Assembly (NCBI RefSeq): GCF_009674725.1 | Contig: NZ_WKKH01000005.1 | Coordinates: 62,001 to 126,000, forward strand | DNA length: 64,000 bases | Direction: 5' to 3' | From: Pedobacter petrophilus | Lineage (GTDB): Bacteria > Bacteroidota > Bacteroidia > Sphingobacteriales > Sphingobacteriaceae | Shown: in pieces, positions 18,015 through 27,377 of the stretch | Position numbering within the stretch: the stretch's first letter is position 1 | Layout of the letters: every line of letters begins with the position of its first letter | Position numbers and translations under genes: made by a program | The notes under the pieces: model-generated | The model's database searches: none | Seen by the model: the letters and a program-made list of their open reading frames with translations, nothing else | What the model was told of the DNA's origin: nothing

Positions 18015-18197
18015 GTTAAAACTTATCAAATCTACTAAAAGCTTCTTATTTAACAATTCTTAAAATGCTAACGTTTGATATTATTATTTGTTTTAAGAGA
18101 TTAAGCGCGAAGACTTTCTGAAAGAGCGGTGATGAATACATTTAAATGCTCAGGCGCCGCCTGTTGCAGGTGAGGATTAAGAAACCCAATATGAATA

Positions 18198-18887
18198 TTA
18201 TTTGGAACCTGTTTTAGAAGTGGTTTTGCTGGAGATGACTTCTCTGGCGTCGCGTATCTGACCTTTATATTGCGTAATCTTAACCGAATTAGCAAACCAT
18301 TCTGCTGTTTTCAGGTCTCTCAGGGCCAAAGTAAAATCTTTCTTTTTAATTTTAACTTGTGCTATCCCTAAAATAGATTCGAGGTAGGAGTTATTACTTT
18401 TAAGCTGCTTCGCGAGCATACCCTGTTGCGTATAAAACCACATTGACTGGGTAGATTTATTATTTGCCAAATAAACTTTACCAAGTAAGCCGTAGGTATT
18501 CATCAGGCCACTTCTGTTGCCTAACTTAGAATAATTTTTGAGCGCAACATTTAGCAAAATTTGTTCGGCATCTGTAAAGCGACCAAGCATATAATGCATA
18601 TTACTCATTTTTATAATTGCCTGACCGTATAAATTGTAATTTTTTACGGCATTATATTCAAATGCTGCCTTGCCAAATAATGTTAAGGCTTCATTAAAAT
18701 CGCCTTTTTTCTCCAGGTCCTGAGCTTCTTCAAAGAAAGAATTGCCATCTACAAGGTCAAATTTAGAGATCGAAATTGTAATTGCATTTCCCCCGTTTGG
18801 TTCCTGAATGTCAGCTTTATCTATGTTTTGAGCTTGTAATTGAAATGAGGCAAAAAGGCAAATAAGAGCCAATACATTTTTGATCAT
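18198..18887 (-). CDS. Exported tetratricopeptide-repeat protein
   Basis: 229 residues from the ATG at 18887. A Sec signal (MIKNVLALICLFASFQLQA) is followed by a linker, then helical repeats with TPR spacing from about residue 55 to 200 (for example GDFNEALTLFGKAAFEY and GRFTDAEQILLNVAL). Likely a periplasmic or outer-membrane-associated scaffold; the partner is unknown. It lies 29 bases downstream of the isoaspartyl-peptidase gene but has its own -7 box and could be transcribed separately. The upstream ATG at 18914 would place residues before the signal peptide and is less likely. Confidence 0.75.
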   Translation of the reverse strand: MIKNVLALICLFASFQLQAQNIDKADIQEPNGGNAITISISKFDLVDGNSFFEEAQDLEKKGDFNEALTLFGKAAFEYNAVKNYNLYGQAIIKMSNMHYMLGRFTDAEQILLNVALKNYSKLGNRSGLMNTYGLLGKVYLANNKSTQSMWFYTQQGMLAKQLKSNNSYLESILGIAQVKIKKKDFTLALRDLKTAEWFANSVKITQYKGQIRDAREVISSKTTSKTGSK

Positions 18888-18891
18888 GCAA

Positions 18892-18899
18892 CAAAAATA
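18892..18899 (-). promoter_or_regulatory. -7 box for the TPR gene
   Basis: On the minus strand the sequence is TATTTTTG, matching TAnnTTTG, ending 4 bases before the ATG at 18887. A good -33 element is not seen, so this is tentative. If active, the mRNA would be nearly leaderless. Confidence 0.4.
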
Positions 18900-18916
18900 A
18901 TACTTTATATTCAACT

Positions 18917-19759
18917 TTAGCTAAATACCTCTAAATTAAGATCGAATGATGCCCAAACCATGTATGGATGTGAATTACAATGGTAAATTTCGCCTTGATG
19001 AGAAATCCCGATAACACCGGCAAAGCCATCGAATGCTTTCAGTTCTTCAAAAGATTTATCGCAGGCATCTTTCAAGGAAAATCCATCGGTAACTCGAGTA
19101 ACAATTTTAGCAGCAAGTGCTCCGCCTACAATATCCTCACCCACACCTGTGCATGAAATTCCTGCATAGCGGTTGGCATAGTTTCCTGCTACGGTGGCAG
19201 AATCGCTTACACGGCAAGGAATTTCGAATCCTTTACCTCCTGTAGAAGTAGCCACAGCAATGTTGCCGTCAGCATCTAAAGCTACGCAACCCACTGTACC
19301 CTTATTGTTTTGTTGATTGCGCTTTTCCTCGTATTCTTTTTGTCGTTGAGCCGTGATGGGATTGAAATATTTAAAATTATTTTTCCTTGCGAATTGCTGC
19401 GCACCATCGCCACTAAGTACACGATCATCATATGGTAATAAACGCTTCGCAACTTCAATTGGATTTTTCACCTCTTCTATATTGATTACTCCGCTAAATC
19501 TTTCGGTTCTTCCATCCATTAATGAAGCACTTAACCTTACCTTTCCATCACTTTGAATTTGTGAGCCAATCCCGGCGTTAAATAACTCATTATCCTCAAG
19601 CAAAGCAACCGTATACACTACCGTTTCTACTGCTGAATGTGTTTCCAGATAGGCATAACCAAGCTTCACAATATCTGCCAATGCATCTTGTTTAGCTTTT
19701 TTAGTTTCCTGGTTGGTGGATGACTCACTGAAGAAGCCACCATGTATGATTATTTTCAT
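18917..19759 (-). CDS. iaaA: Isoaspartyl peptidase/L-asparaginase (Ntn hydrolase, plant type)
   Basis: 280 residues. The autoprocessing nucleophile is T155 in NKGTVGCVALD. Downstream motifs GNIAVATSTGG, CRVSDSATVAGNYAN and CTGVGEDIVGG form the substrate pocket of this family. The alpha subunit begins IIIHGG, typical of the group. In cyanophycin-degrading bacteria this enzyme splits the beta-Asp-Arg dipeptides released by cyanophycinase into Asp and Arg, and the neighbouring cphB and cphA genes support that role. It is somewhat shorter than E. coli IaaA (about 320 residues). It lies 171 bases downstream of cphB on the same strand. Confidence 0.92.
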   Translation of the reverse strand: MKIIIHGGFFSESSTNQETKKAKQDALADIVKLGYAYLETHSAVETVVYTVALLEDNELFNAGIGSQIQSDGKVRLSASLMDGRTERFSGVINIEEVKNPIEVAKRLLPYDDRVLSGDGAQQFARKNNFKYFNPITAQRQKEYEEKRNQQNNKGTVGCVALDADGNIAVATSTGGKGFEIPCRVSDSATVAGNYANRYAGISCTGVGEDIVGGALAAKIVTRVTDGFSLKDACDKSFEELKAFDGFAGVIGISHQGEIYHCNSHPYMVWASFDLNLEVFS

Positions 19760-19762
19760 TTT

Positions 19763-19845
19763 AGTATAAGGTGTTGAGATGGGAGTAGCAAGATATTAGT
19801 ATTAAGTATCAAGATAGAAGTAGCAGGTATAAGGTAAGCGCATTA
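19763..19845. repeat. Degenerate intergenic repeat (AGTAxCAAGATA units)
   Basis: The word GTATAAGGT occurs at both ends of the segment, and AGTA[G/T]CAAGATA occurs twice inside. A similar word (TATTTAGTAATAAGTATCAA) occurs near 48810-48831, between unrelated genes, so this may be a dispersed genomic repeat. It lies between iaaA and cphB. Confidence 0.45.
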
Positions 19846-19930
19846 GGAGGTGGGATTAAGAGCTAAACCATCAATACCAAACCCTACCCTTTCTAAATAA
19901 TCGAACCGACAATAGCCTGTTCTTCCCTCG

Positions 19931-20806
19931 CTACGCTATTGGAACAACTTTAGGATGATGGATTACTAAGCTATGATCGGTTAAATCATAAACGTCTCCA
20001 TCGCACATTACATGTACCACCATATTTTTGATGGATACCGGTTGCCCCATTTCGACATCGGTTAAATTTGTATCAGCCATTTGCCGGCCATCTACCAGGA
20101 TTACCATCCCTGACCCAATAGCTTCCATTATATGCCCGTCTGAAATAAACAAACCGGTATCTTCGCCCAAACCAATGCCCAGAATACCCGGGTTACTTGC
20201 CGCAGCATAAAGGAGCCTGCCTATCCGTCCACGCTGAACAAAATGCGTATCTACAATAACATCATCAATAAATCCCAGTCCGCCGGTAATTTTTACTTCG
20301 CCTTTAAGCAAAGCATCTTTACTGCTTCCCTGGTAAATCATATTTTTAGAACTTGCTGCAGCTCCTGCTGAGGTACCGGCAATAACCACTGGCTCTGTCT
20401 TATATTTTTCTATCAGAATCTGATGAATTTTCGTTCCTCCAAAGATAGACGAAAGCCTGAGCTGATCACCACCAGTGAAAATGATGACTTCGGCAGCTTT
20501 AATCCGCTCGTAATTTTCGTCTGAATTGGCCTCTTCCCGATTGGTAACATTTAATACACCAACATTATGAACATCTAACTGTGCGTAAGCCTTGATGTAT
20601 TCTTCGCCAACTTTCTCAGGCATTAAAGAAGCCGTTGTAATGATTTCGAAACGCGATTCAACATCTTTTACAGATTCTGTAGTAATCCGTTTTAAAATTC
20701 CTCTTTCGAAAAAATTCATGTTTTCAGGCAATCCAAATTGCGTTTCAGCGAAGCTGCCTGTATTTATTGCGCCTCCAATAATGATGAGTTTGCCCTTCGG
20801 AACCAT
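19931..20806 (-). CDS. cphB: Cyanophycinase, peptidase family S51
   Basis: 291 residues, no signal peptide, so intracellular. The S51 nucleophile motif is GTSAGAAA (S146). Preceding FTGGDQLRL and following GGLGFIDDVIVDTHFVQRGRIGRL are typical cyanophycinase stretches. The enzyme hydrolyses cyanophycin granules to beta-Asp-Arg dipeptides. It is divergent from cphA, sharing a 296-bp intergenic region that could hold common control sites, and is followed by an iaaA-type dipeptidase gene. Confidence 0.94.
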   Translation of the reverse strand: MVPKGKLIIIGGAINTGSFAETQFGLPENMNFFERGILKRITTESVKDVESRFEIITTASLMPEKVGEEYIKAYAQLDVHNVGVLNVTNREEANSDENYERIKAAEVIIFTGGDQLRLSSIFGGTKIHQILIEKYKTEPVVIAGTSAGAAASSKNMIYQGSSKDALLKGEVKITGGLGFIDDVIVDTHFVQRGRIGRLLYAAASNPGILGIGLGEDTGLFISDGHIMEAIGSGMVILVDGRQMADTNLTDVEMGQPVSIKNMVVHVMCDGDVYDLTDHSLVIHHPKVVPIA

Positions 20807-20837
20807 TTTGTGTGTATTAATATTCTGTCAAAAAACC

Positions 20838-20845
20838 CAAATATA
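20838..20845 (-). promoter_or_regulatory. -7 box upstream of cphB
   Basis: On the minus strand TATATTTG matches TAnnTTTG, 31 bases before the cphB ATG. A convincing -33 element is not visible. Confidence 0.4.
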
Positions 20846-21102
20846 TCAGCTTATGATAAAAAACACGACTTTTTTTGTCAATAATTATGCAATTATTAAC
20901 AATAGGTGAAATAATTGCGAACAATTTCCCGTAAAGTTATGCCTGTAAACGAAACAAATAGCACCAGAAATTCATTTAGCTATTTGAAGTGTTAGTTTTC
21001 AAAATAAATGCATATTTTACAATCATCAATTTTAGCGCTGCTAAGTTGATAAAAGGCCTTCTCAAAATGTTGGCTTTTTTATAAAAAACGATAACCCATT
21101 AC

Positions 21103-23718
21103 ATGAAGATATATAACATACAAGTATTAAGAGGACCAAATATATGGTCGATAAACCGTAAGAAACTCATCCAGATGAGATTGGATTTAGAGGAACTGGA
21201 GCAAAGGCCAACTAATGTTATAGAAGGTTTTAGCGAGAGGATAGAAAAACTACTTCCAAGTATGTTTACTCACCGCTGCTCTAAAGGCGTTGAGGGTGGT
21301 TTTTTTTCACGCGTGAAAGAAGGAACCTGGATGGGGCATGTAATAGAACACATTGCCCTGGAAATCCAAACCATCGCCGGGATGGAAACTGGTTTCGGCA
21401 GAACCCGCCAAACTAAAACTGAAGGTATCTACAATGTAGTATTTAGCTATCTGGAAGAAAAAGTGGGGGTATATGCTGCAGAAGCGGCTGTGAAAATTGC
21501 ACAGGCACTGATTGATGGCGAAGAATATGACCTGGAACACGACATTCGCAGAATGAAGGAAATTCGCGAACTGGAAGCGCTTGGTCCGAGTACCGGATCA
21601 ATTGTTCAGGAAGCGGTAAGTAGAAATATTCCCTGGATCAGGTTAAATAAAAGTTCATTAGTGCAATTAGGCTATGGCAAAAACCAGGTTCGCTTTAGGG
21701 CAACAATGACTGAAAAAACCAGTAGCATAGCCGTTGATATTGCCAGTAATAAGGAAGAGACCAAACGTTTATTAACAGAAGCCGCGATTCCTGTTGCATC
21801 TGGCGTAACGATTTCAAATCCCGAAGACCTGGAAGCATCGGTTAATAAAGTAGGCTTTCCTTTGGTATTTAAGCCACTGGATGGCAACCATGGTAAAGGT
21901 GCAACCATCAATGTTAAAACGATGGAGGTAGCTCGCGAAGCTTTCGAATACGCGAAAACTTATTCCCGCAAGGTAATTATTGAAAAGTTCATTACCGGCT
22001 TCGATTTCCGTGTTCTGGTTATTGACCATAAAGTGGTTGCTGCCGCGCAACGCGATCCTGCACACGTACTTGGAAACGGTATTCACACTATTCAGGAGTT
22101 AATTGATAAAGAAAATGAAGATCCGAGACGGGGTTACGGGCATGAAAACGTCTTAACCGAAATTGCGGTAGATCGTGATACACTTGATTTATTGGCTAAA
22201 AAAGAATATACTTTAGAAACCATTCCTCAAAAAGGTGAAATTGTTTACCTGAAATCTACAGCCAATCTCAGTACGGGCGGAACATCTATCGACGTTACGG
22301 ATATTGTACATCCACAAAATATTTTTATCTGCGAACGGATTTCCAGGGTAATCGGCTTAGATATCTGCGGTATTGACATCATGGCACAAAATCTTACTCA
22401 ACCGTTAACTGAAAATGGTGGTGTAGTGCTCGAAGTGAACGCAGCTCCAGGTTTTAGAATGCACCTGGCACCGAGCGAAGGTTTGCCAAGAAACGTTGCA
22501 GCCTCTGTGGTAGATATGCTTTATCCGCAAAACAGACTCTCTTCCATCCCGATTATCGCCGTAACAGGTACCAACGGAAAAACGACTACCACCCGGTTAA
22601 TTGCCCATATTATCCGCAGTAATGGTAAACGTGTAGGTTATACCACCAGTGACGGGGTTTATGTTCACAACACCATGTTGATGAAAGGTGATACTACCGG
22701 ACCAGTGAGTGCAGAATTTATTTTAAAAGATCCGACTGTTGAATTTGCTGTACTAGAAACCGCCCGAGGTGGTATTTTAAGAGCTGGTTTAGGCTTTAAT
22801 GCCTGCGATATTGGGGTAATAACCAACATCCAGGAAGATCACTTAGGGATTTCGGACATTCATAACCTTGATGACCTAACGCGTGTAAAAGCTGTTGTGG
22901 TTGGTGCAGTTCGCCGTAAAGGATGGGCAGTTTTAAATGCTGACAATGGTTATTGTGTGAAGATTGCCAGAGATGCACGCTGTAATGTGGCTTATTTCAG
23001 TATGGATGAAAACAACCCTGTTATTAAAGAACATTGCAAAAAAGGTGGTATCGCAGCAATTTATGAAAATGGTTATATCACCATCAAAACAGGCGATTGG
23101 AAGTTGAGGGTTGATAAGGCTACCCATATTCCGTTAACGTTCGGAGGGGCCGTAAACTTTATGATCCAAAACGTTTTGGCTGCAACTTTGGCCACCTACC
23201 TATGGGGTTACAAACCAGAAGACATTCGTTTGGCTTTAGAAACTTTTATTCCATCGGCAGCTCACACACCAGGCAGGATGAATATATTCAGATTTAAGGA
23301 TTTTAAAGTGCTGGTAGATTTTGCGCACAATCCTGATGGATTTAATGGCGTAAAGGCATATTTGCAAAGTGTAGAAGCTACAGAACATGTAGGTATTATT
23401 TCCGGAACTGGCGATAGACGTGATGAAGATATTATTGAAACGGCACGCATATCTGCTCAAATGTTCGATAAGATTTATATTTGCCAGGAGAAATATTTAA
23501 GAGGCAGACAACAAGATGAACTCATTAATCTCTTGGTTCAAGGCATAAAGGAGGTTGATCCGGATAAGGAAGTGATCATCAACAATAAAAGTACAGAATG
23601 TTTGCAAATTGCAATTGAGACCGCTAAAAAAGGATCTTACTTAACGATTTTAAGTAACACTATTGATAACACCATTCAGCGGGTTACCGAACACCTTGAT
23701 CGGGAACTGGAAGCCTAA
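21103..23718 (+). CDS. cphA: Cyanophycin synthetase
   Basis: 871 residues, full family length. An N-terminal domain (about 1-160) is followed by an ATP-grasp domain (about 215-475, with FKPLDGNHGKGA and the metal-binding EVNAAPG near its end) and a Mur-ligase-like domain from about 485 with the Walker A motif TGTNGKTTTTR. Late motifs DFAHNPDGF and SGTGDRRDE are typical. The ATP-grasp domain adds Asp to the backbone and the Mur-like domain couples Arg to its side chain, building the multi-L-arginyl-poly-aspartate storage polymer in the cytoplasm. Divergent from cphB/iaaA. Confidence 0.96.
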   Translation: MKIYNIQVLRGPNIWSINRKKLIQMRLDLEELEQRPTNVIEGFSERIEKLLPSMFTHRCSKGVEGGFFSRVKEGTWMGHVIEHIALEIQTIAGMETGFGRTRQTKTEGIYNVVFSYLEEKVGVYAAEAAVKIAQALIDGEEYDLEHDIRRMKEIRELEALGPSTGSIVQEAVSRNIPWIRLNKSSLVQLGYGKNQVRFRATMTEKTSSIAVDIASNKEETKRLLTEAAIPVASGVTISNPEDLEASVNKVGFPLVFKPLDGNHGKGATINVKTMEVAREAFEYAKTYSRKVIIEKFITGFDFRVLVIDHKVVAAAQRDPAHVLGNGIHTIQELIDKENEDPRRGYGHENVLTEIAVDRDTLDLLAKKEYTLETIPQKGEIVYLKSTANLSTGGTSIDVTDIVHPQNIFICERISRVIGLDICGIDIMAQNLTQPLTENGGVVLEVNAAPGFRMHLAPSEGLPRNVAASVVDMLYPQNRLSSIPIIAVTGTNGKTTTTRLIAHIIRSNGKRVGYTTSDGVYVHNTMLMKGDTTGPVSAEFILKDPTVEFAVLETARGGILRAGLGFNACDIGVITNIQEDHLGISDIHNLDDLTRVKAVVVGAVRRKGWAVLNADNGYCVKIARDARCNVAYFSMDENNPVIKEHCKKGGIAAIYENGYITIKTGDWKLRVDKATHIPLTFGGAVNFMIQNVLAATLATYLWGYKPEDIRLALETFIPSAAHTPGRMNIFRFKDFKVLVDFAHNPDGFNGVKAYLQSVEATEHVGIISGTGDRRDEDIIETARISAQMFDKIYICQEKYLRGRQQDELINLLVQGIKEVDPDKEVIINNKSTECLQIAIETAKKGSYLTILSNTIDNTIQRVTEHLDRELEA

Positions 23719-23721
23719 AAC

Positions 23722-23757
23722 AAAAAAACTCCTGATGAATCATCAGGAGTTTTTTTA
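23722..23757. terminator. Bidirectional terminator after cphA
   Basis: An 11-bp stem ACTCCTGATGA / TCATCAGGAGT with a one-base centre, flanked by seven A's and seven T's, between cphA and the convergent DUF2383 gene. Confidence 0.9.
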
Positions 23758-23771
23758 TTGACTAAGCTATC

Positions 23772-24227
23772 TTACGCTTGAGAATCACGTAGCCTTTTGA
23801 TTTCATCGTGTGAAGTTCTTAACGAAGCTTTTTGATCAGAAATTAACGTTCTGATGTGTGCTGGTAAATCTTCCACCTCTAAAGCCATTTTATAAGCATT
23901 TTGAGCTGCATCTTCACCAAACTCACAATTATTTAAAACTGTTTTTCTATCATGACCCGTAAATAATGCTTTCACATCCATCCAGGCTCTGTAAATTTTT
24001 CCCGAATTTGTAGTACCTGTATCAATATCATCGCCCAAGGCAGAAATTTCAGTTCCTAAAGCCATTTTATATTTCTGACTTTCTGAAATCATATCTAAAA
24101 ATAAAGCTTTCAAATCTGCATCCTCATCTTTTAATTCAGTGCGTCCTTTTTCGTACCCTGTAATGCGATCGTTATTTATTTGAACCAGGTCGTTCAATAC
24201 TTCTGTTGTTAATGTTGTAGTGCTCAT
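23772..24227 (-). CDS. PA2169/DUF2383 family four-helix-bundle protein
   Basis: 151 residues, all helical by composition, with no signal peptide. Acidic helices containing spaced Glu/Asp/His residues (NDLVQINNDRITGYEKG, LALEVEDLPAHIRTLISDQ-like segments) match the ferritin-like DUF2383 group. Members are often linked to stress or stationary phase, with no proven enzyme activity. Monocistronic, with a shared terminator downstream. Confidence 0.85.
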   Translation of the reverse strand: MSTTTLTTEVLNDLVQINNDRITGYEKGRTELKDEDADLKALFLDMISESQKYKMALGTEISALGDDIDTGTTNSGKIYRAWMDVKALFTGHDRKTVLNNCEFGEDAAQNAYKMALEVEDLPAHIRTLISDQKASLRTSHDEIKRLRDSQA

Positions 24228-24776
24228 GTTTAATAAGTTTTGATGTACTATTTTAACATGATCTACAGGAAATAGTTTGTCATAATTTTTAATTCTTCAT
24301 TCCCAAAAGTGTTATTCATTAGAAGCCAAACTCTATGTCGATTATTTGCTTATCATTTTATCTCCGCCTATCACAATAAAAAATATTAAAACGTTATTTT
24401 AGTTGAACACAATCGAAAAGAGGCATGCAGATTTTAGATGTAATAAATTAAAGAAAGATATTCGCTAAAGAAATCAAGCTGTATGCATTTTATTTTATCA
24501 CCGCAATGCATACACATCCCTTGATTTTATAATCTCAAATATCCTGATAATATACAATTATACGAGCCACATTCCGATGCAAAACGGATATTATCAGACC
24601 GAAGCAGGAAAACAAATGGGGACTGGAAGGCAAAGCAACAATGTAGAGACCATGGCTGAAAAAATCATCAAAACCACCAAATAAATAAGAACATATATGG
24701 TAGCTTTTAAAATACTATACTATATTTAGACCAGTCATTGCAAAGACAATAGGGCAATACTAACCGGTAAAAACAA
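24228..24776. other. 549-bp intergenic region with one orphan short frame
   Basis: No recognised gene. The plus strand at 24577-24684 has a 35-codon ATG frame (begins MQNGYYQTEAGKQMGTGRQ, ends KIIKTTK), and the same frame stays open for some distance upstream. Its composition looks protein-like, so it may be the remnant 3' end of a lost gene, but I cannot assign it. Confidence 0.35.
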
Positions 24777-25460
24777 ATGATAAATTTAACAGAGACTTCC
24801 CGGTTTTTTTTTCTAATCCTGCTTTTGAGCGTTCAAAGTGTATTTTCTCAAAATAAAATTAAAAATACCGTAGGCGTGTACATCCATACTTTATCAATGA
24901 AAGGTAGAAATAATGATACTGTCCGGGAATATGCAAAAGACAGCCTGTTTGTATATGGAAGCAAAGTTTTGGAAGAGATAAATAAAACCAGCGAGGCATC
25001 TACCGGAAATATTATTCAAAGCAGCCAGGTGTTTTCCGGTTATCAGTTACTTGATCTTAAAACGGATAAATACGCACAGCTTGAAAAGCTGGATAGCAAA
25101 GCATCACTAAAGTTTAATCCGATAAAACTAAAGAAGCTTGGTCTGGATATCCATTACCAATATTATGAAAATGAAGCTTTTCAGGAGTCAAGTGATAATA
25201 GTGATGGATTAAAACTAAAAAAAATAGTGTACACGAAGAAAAATGGTGCCCAGGATATTCGTTTCACAGTGCTTTTTCGGCCATCATTAGTTCACAACGA
25301 GCCTTCATTGATGCCAAACCTGGAATCAAAATTTGGTGGAAGGGTATATAAAATAACAGCGGAAGATCCAAAGACGGGCGAGCGTATCATCCGGCAACTC
25401 ATTTTTAAACCACTAAATCAAAATCCGGCGATTATATTCCTAAAATCGTTTGGCAAATAG
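24777..25460 (+). CDS. Exported protein of unknown function
   Basis: 227 residues. An N-terminal Sec signal (hydrophobic FFFLILLLSVQSVFS, cleavage before Q25) is followed by a soluble domain rich in Lys, Ser and Asn with alternating beta-like segments. No motif I recognise. A flanking oddity is the poor codon conservation of the surrounding intergenic DNA, consistent with a strain-specific locus; that is inference. It stands alone, convergent with the ThuA gene. Confidence 0.6.
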   Translation: MINLTETSRFFFLILLLSVQSVFSQNKIKNTVGVYIHTLSMKGRNNDTVREYAKDSLFVYGSKVLEEINKTSEASTGNIIQSSQVFSGYQLLDLKTDKYAQLEKLDSKASLKFNPIKLKKLGLDIHYQYYENEAFQESSDNSDGLKLKKIVYTKKNGAQDIRFTVLFRPSLVHNEPSLMPNLESKFGGRVYKITAEDPKTGERIIRQLIFKPLNQNPAIIFLKSFGK

Positions 25461-25645
25461 ACGGTAGTTTTGCACTCCTCGCATTCATCTTTGCACTCAC
25501 TTTATAGGTACACATTTCCTATGGCATACCTTTGGTGCAGTAGCCAGCTTTTGCATGTTAAACTATATCTATCTTGTTAATGCGAAAAGGGATTCTTTGG
25601 GCATAAAAATCACTGCAAAATTGACCACAGCAACATTTAAGGGTT

Positions 25646-26407
25646 TCATAAAAGTTTCGTTTTTGCCTTCTGGTAATTTAGTTTTTTATTTTTTCCGATG
25701 GCATATGCTAATCCGCCATTTAGATGGTTTAGAAACTTTTCGTCTGTCCAACATTCTTTAGGATGCCCCATAGCGGTGTAAAATGCCCGGCCGCCATCAA
25801 AATCATGGTACCAACTGAATGGATGAAAGGTGCCGTTCGTACCGCCCTGATAAGAAGTTTCATCAATCGTGATCAACACTTTGATATCGGGATTAATGTT
25901 TTTGAAATTATAAAGTTCGTCTGTATGCATCCAGGCAGCATCTGTTAAAAACTTCGTTGCAGGGTGCTTTGTATCTTTGATTACAAATCTTGCTTCTTGT
26001 ACTTTAGGGTGACTAACAAAGTAAGCACCGACTAATTTTCCATACCAAGGCCAATCGTATTCGGTATCTGTTGCGGCATGGATGCCAACGAAACCTCCGC
26101 CAGCTTGAATATATCGCTCAAATGCAGACTGCTGCGCATCATTCAACACATCACCTGTGGTGCTTAAAAAGATAACAGCAGCATATTTTTTCAGGTTAGC
26201 TTCTGTAAATAAATCTGCATTTTCGGTAGTATCTACAGTATAATGATGCAATTGCCCCAGTTGAATAATTGCTTTTTTGCCTTCTTCTATGGATGCATGG
26301 CGATAGCCTTTTGTTTTAGAGAAAACCAGAATACGGGGATTGCTTTTTGCAAATGCTACACTTTGCAGGATGATTAGCGCAATCACCATGATAAATATTT
26401 TTTTCAT
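25646..26407 (-). CDS. Exported ThuA-domain protein (trehalose-utilisation-like)
   Basis: 253 residues. A Sec signal (residues 1-20, ending AFA) precedes a ThuA domain with a class I glutamine-amidotransferase-like fold. Typical motifs are ILVFSKTKGYRHASIEEG, GGGFVGIHAATDTEYDWPWYGKLVGAYF, HPATKFL, DELYNF and GRAFYTAMGHPKECW. ThuA proteins are linked to sugar metabolism in rhizobia. In Bacteroidota many are exported and associated with glycan use, but no glycan locus is present here. Confidence 0.9.
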   Translation of the reverse strand: MKKIFIMVIALIILQSVAFAKSNPRILVFSKTKGYRHASIEEGKKAIIQLGQLHHYTVDTTENADLFTEANLKKYAAVIFLSTTGDVLNDAQQSAFERYIQAGGGFVGIHAATDTEYDWPWYGKLVGAYFVSHPKVQEARFVIKDTKHPATKFLTDAAWMHTDELYNFKNINPDIKVLITIDETSYQGGTNGTFHPFSWYHDFDGGRAFYTAMGHPKECWTDEKFLNHLNGGLAYAIGKNKKLNYQKAKTKLL

Positions 26408-26456
26408 AGAAGAATTTGGTTAGACGTTTATATGCTTTTCTGTAATATCTATAAAT

Positions 26457-26891
26457 TTAAGAAAGTTCTTTGATAATTTCTTTACATCGATCTTCGACTT
26501 GTTTACAAACGGGGGCAAACAGGGCATTGTCCCAGTAAGGGTCTGCCAATTCATCATCTTCTAAGAAAAGTTTAATCTTTTGCTGCTCTTCCTGCGTTTT
26601 TGCTAGGTTCTTCACGTCGCTTAAATTCTTCCGATCCATCACCAGAATCAAATCGTACTTTGAAAACATAGTAGCCGAGAATTGTTGCGCCCTTTGCATG
26701 CTGATATCATAGCCAGAATTTTGGGCTGCAGCAATACTTCTATGGTCTGGTGCCTGACCGATGTGCCAGTTTCCCGTTCCGGCGGAAGCAATTTCCCATT
26801 TTAAATTTTGCTCTTTTGCCAGATGACGCATTACGCCCTCTGCCAGCGGCGAACGACAAATATTTCCTAAACAAACCATTAAAATTCTCAA
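26457..26891 (-). CDS. Low-molecular-weight protein-tyrosine phosphatase
   Basis: 144 residues. The P-loop VCLGNICRSPLAEG (C7, R13) opens the protein, and the general-acid motif DPYW lies near residue 118 (LADPYWDN). It removes phosphate from tyrosine in cytoplasmic substrates, often bacterial tyrosine kinases of polysaccharide export, although none is nearby. It starts 2 bases after the stop of the upstream lipocalin-like lipoprotein, so the pair forms an operon. Confidence 0.93.
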   Translation of the reverse strand: MRILMVCLGNICRSPLAEGVMRHLAKEQNLKWEIASAGTGNWHIGQAPDHRSIAAAQNSGYDISMQRAQQFSATMFSKYDLILVMDRKNLSDVKNLAKTQEEQQKIKLFLEDDELADPYWDNALFAPVCKQVEDRCKEIIKELS

Positions 26892-26893
26892 AC

Positions 26894-27313
26894 TTATTTA
26901 GATTTATAAATATACACAAAGGTATAAGTTCTTCCGTCTTGTTCCGTAGTGGCAGTTTGTGTTAACTTTTTACCATCAAACGATAGCGGTGCGGCAGGAG
27001 AACCGGATAAAATGATTTTGTCTCCATCTCTTTTCCAGGTTTTTATACTGGCATCTGTCATCATGTCGCAAAGTGCTCCATTAGCGCCAGCCACGTAGGT
27101 GCCATTTTCAGCAAATGAAAGTGATAAATTGGCTACGCAACTTTGTGGCCCTGAGAGCTCGATATAATTATCGCTCGTCTTACCACCCATTTTCATAGCA
27201 GGCGTAACCGTTACCGACTCAATTACCCATTTTTTTGAAATAAGCGTTTTATAGTTATCCTTTGTACAGGCAATCGCTGTGCAGATTAAAAGCACAAATA
27301 GTAATTTTTTCAT
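26894..27313 (-). CDS. Small lipocalin-like lipoprotein
   Basis: 139 residues from the ATG at 27313, chosen because the residues before it do not fit a signal while MKKLLFVLLICTAIAC gives a standard lipoprotein signal (C16). After it comes KKWVIESVTVTP, then several beta strands and a YTFVYIYKSK ending, as in the lipocalin-like domains (DUF4488/DUF5004 type) common in Bacteroidota. The ligand is unknown. Upstream partner of the phosphatase gene. Confidence 0.72.
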   Translation of the reverse strand: MKKLLFVLLICTAIACTKDNYKTLISKKWVIESVTVTPAMKMGGKTSDNYIELSGPQSCVANLSLSFAENGTYVAGANGALCDMMTDASIKTWKRDGDKIILSGSPAAPLSFDGKKLTQTATTEQDGRTYTFVYIYKSK

Positions 27314-27377
27314 ATCGTTATCATTTTTGGATTTATATAAGGTAAACGAAAGTAACAATGAATTCGCTACATAAAGA

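Noticed and set aside
18101..18295. 64-codon minus-strand frame at the 3' end of the TPR gene
   Set aside because: It overlaps the TPR gene in another frame and has no start context or motif.
25461..25645. Gap between the exported unknown protein and ThuA gene as a hidden gene
   Set aside because: All frames are broken by stops and no hairpin or RNA signal stands out.
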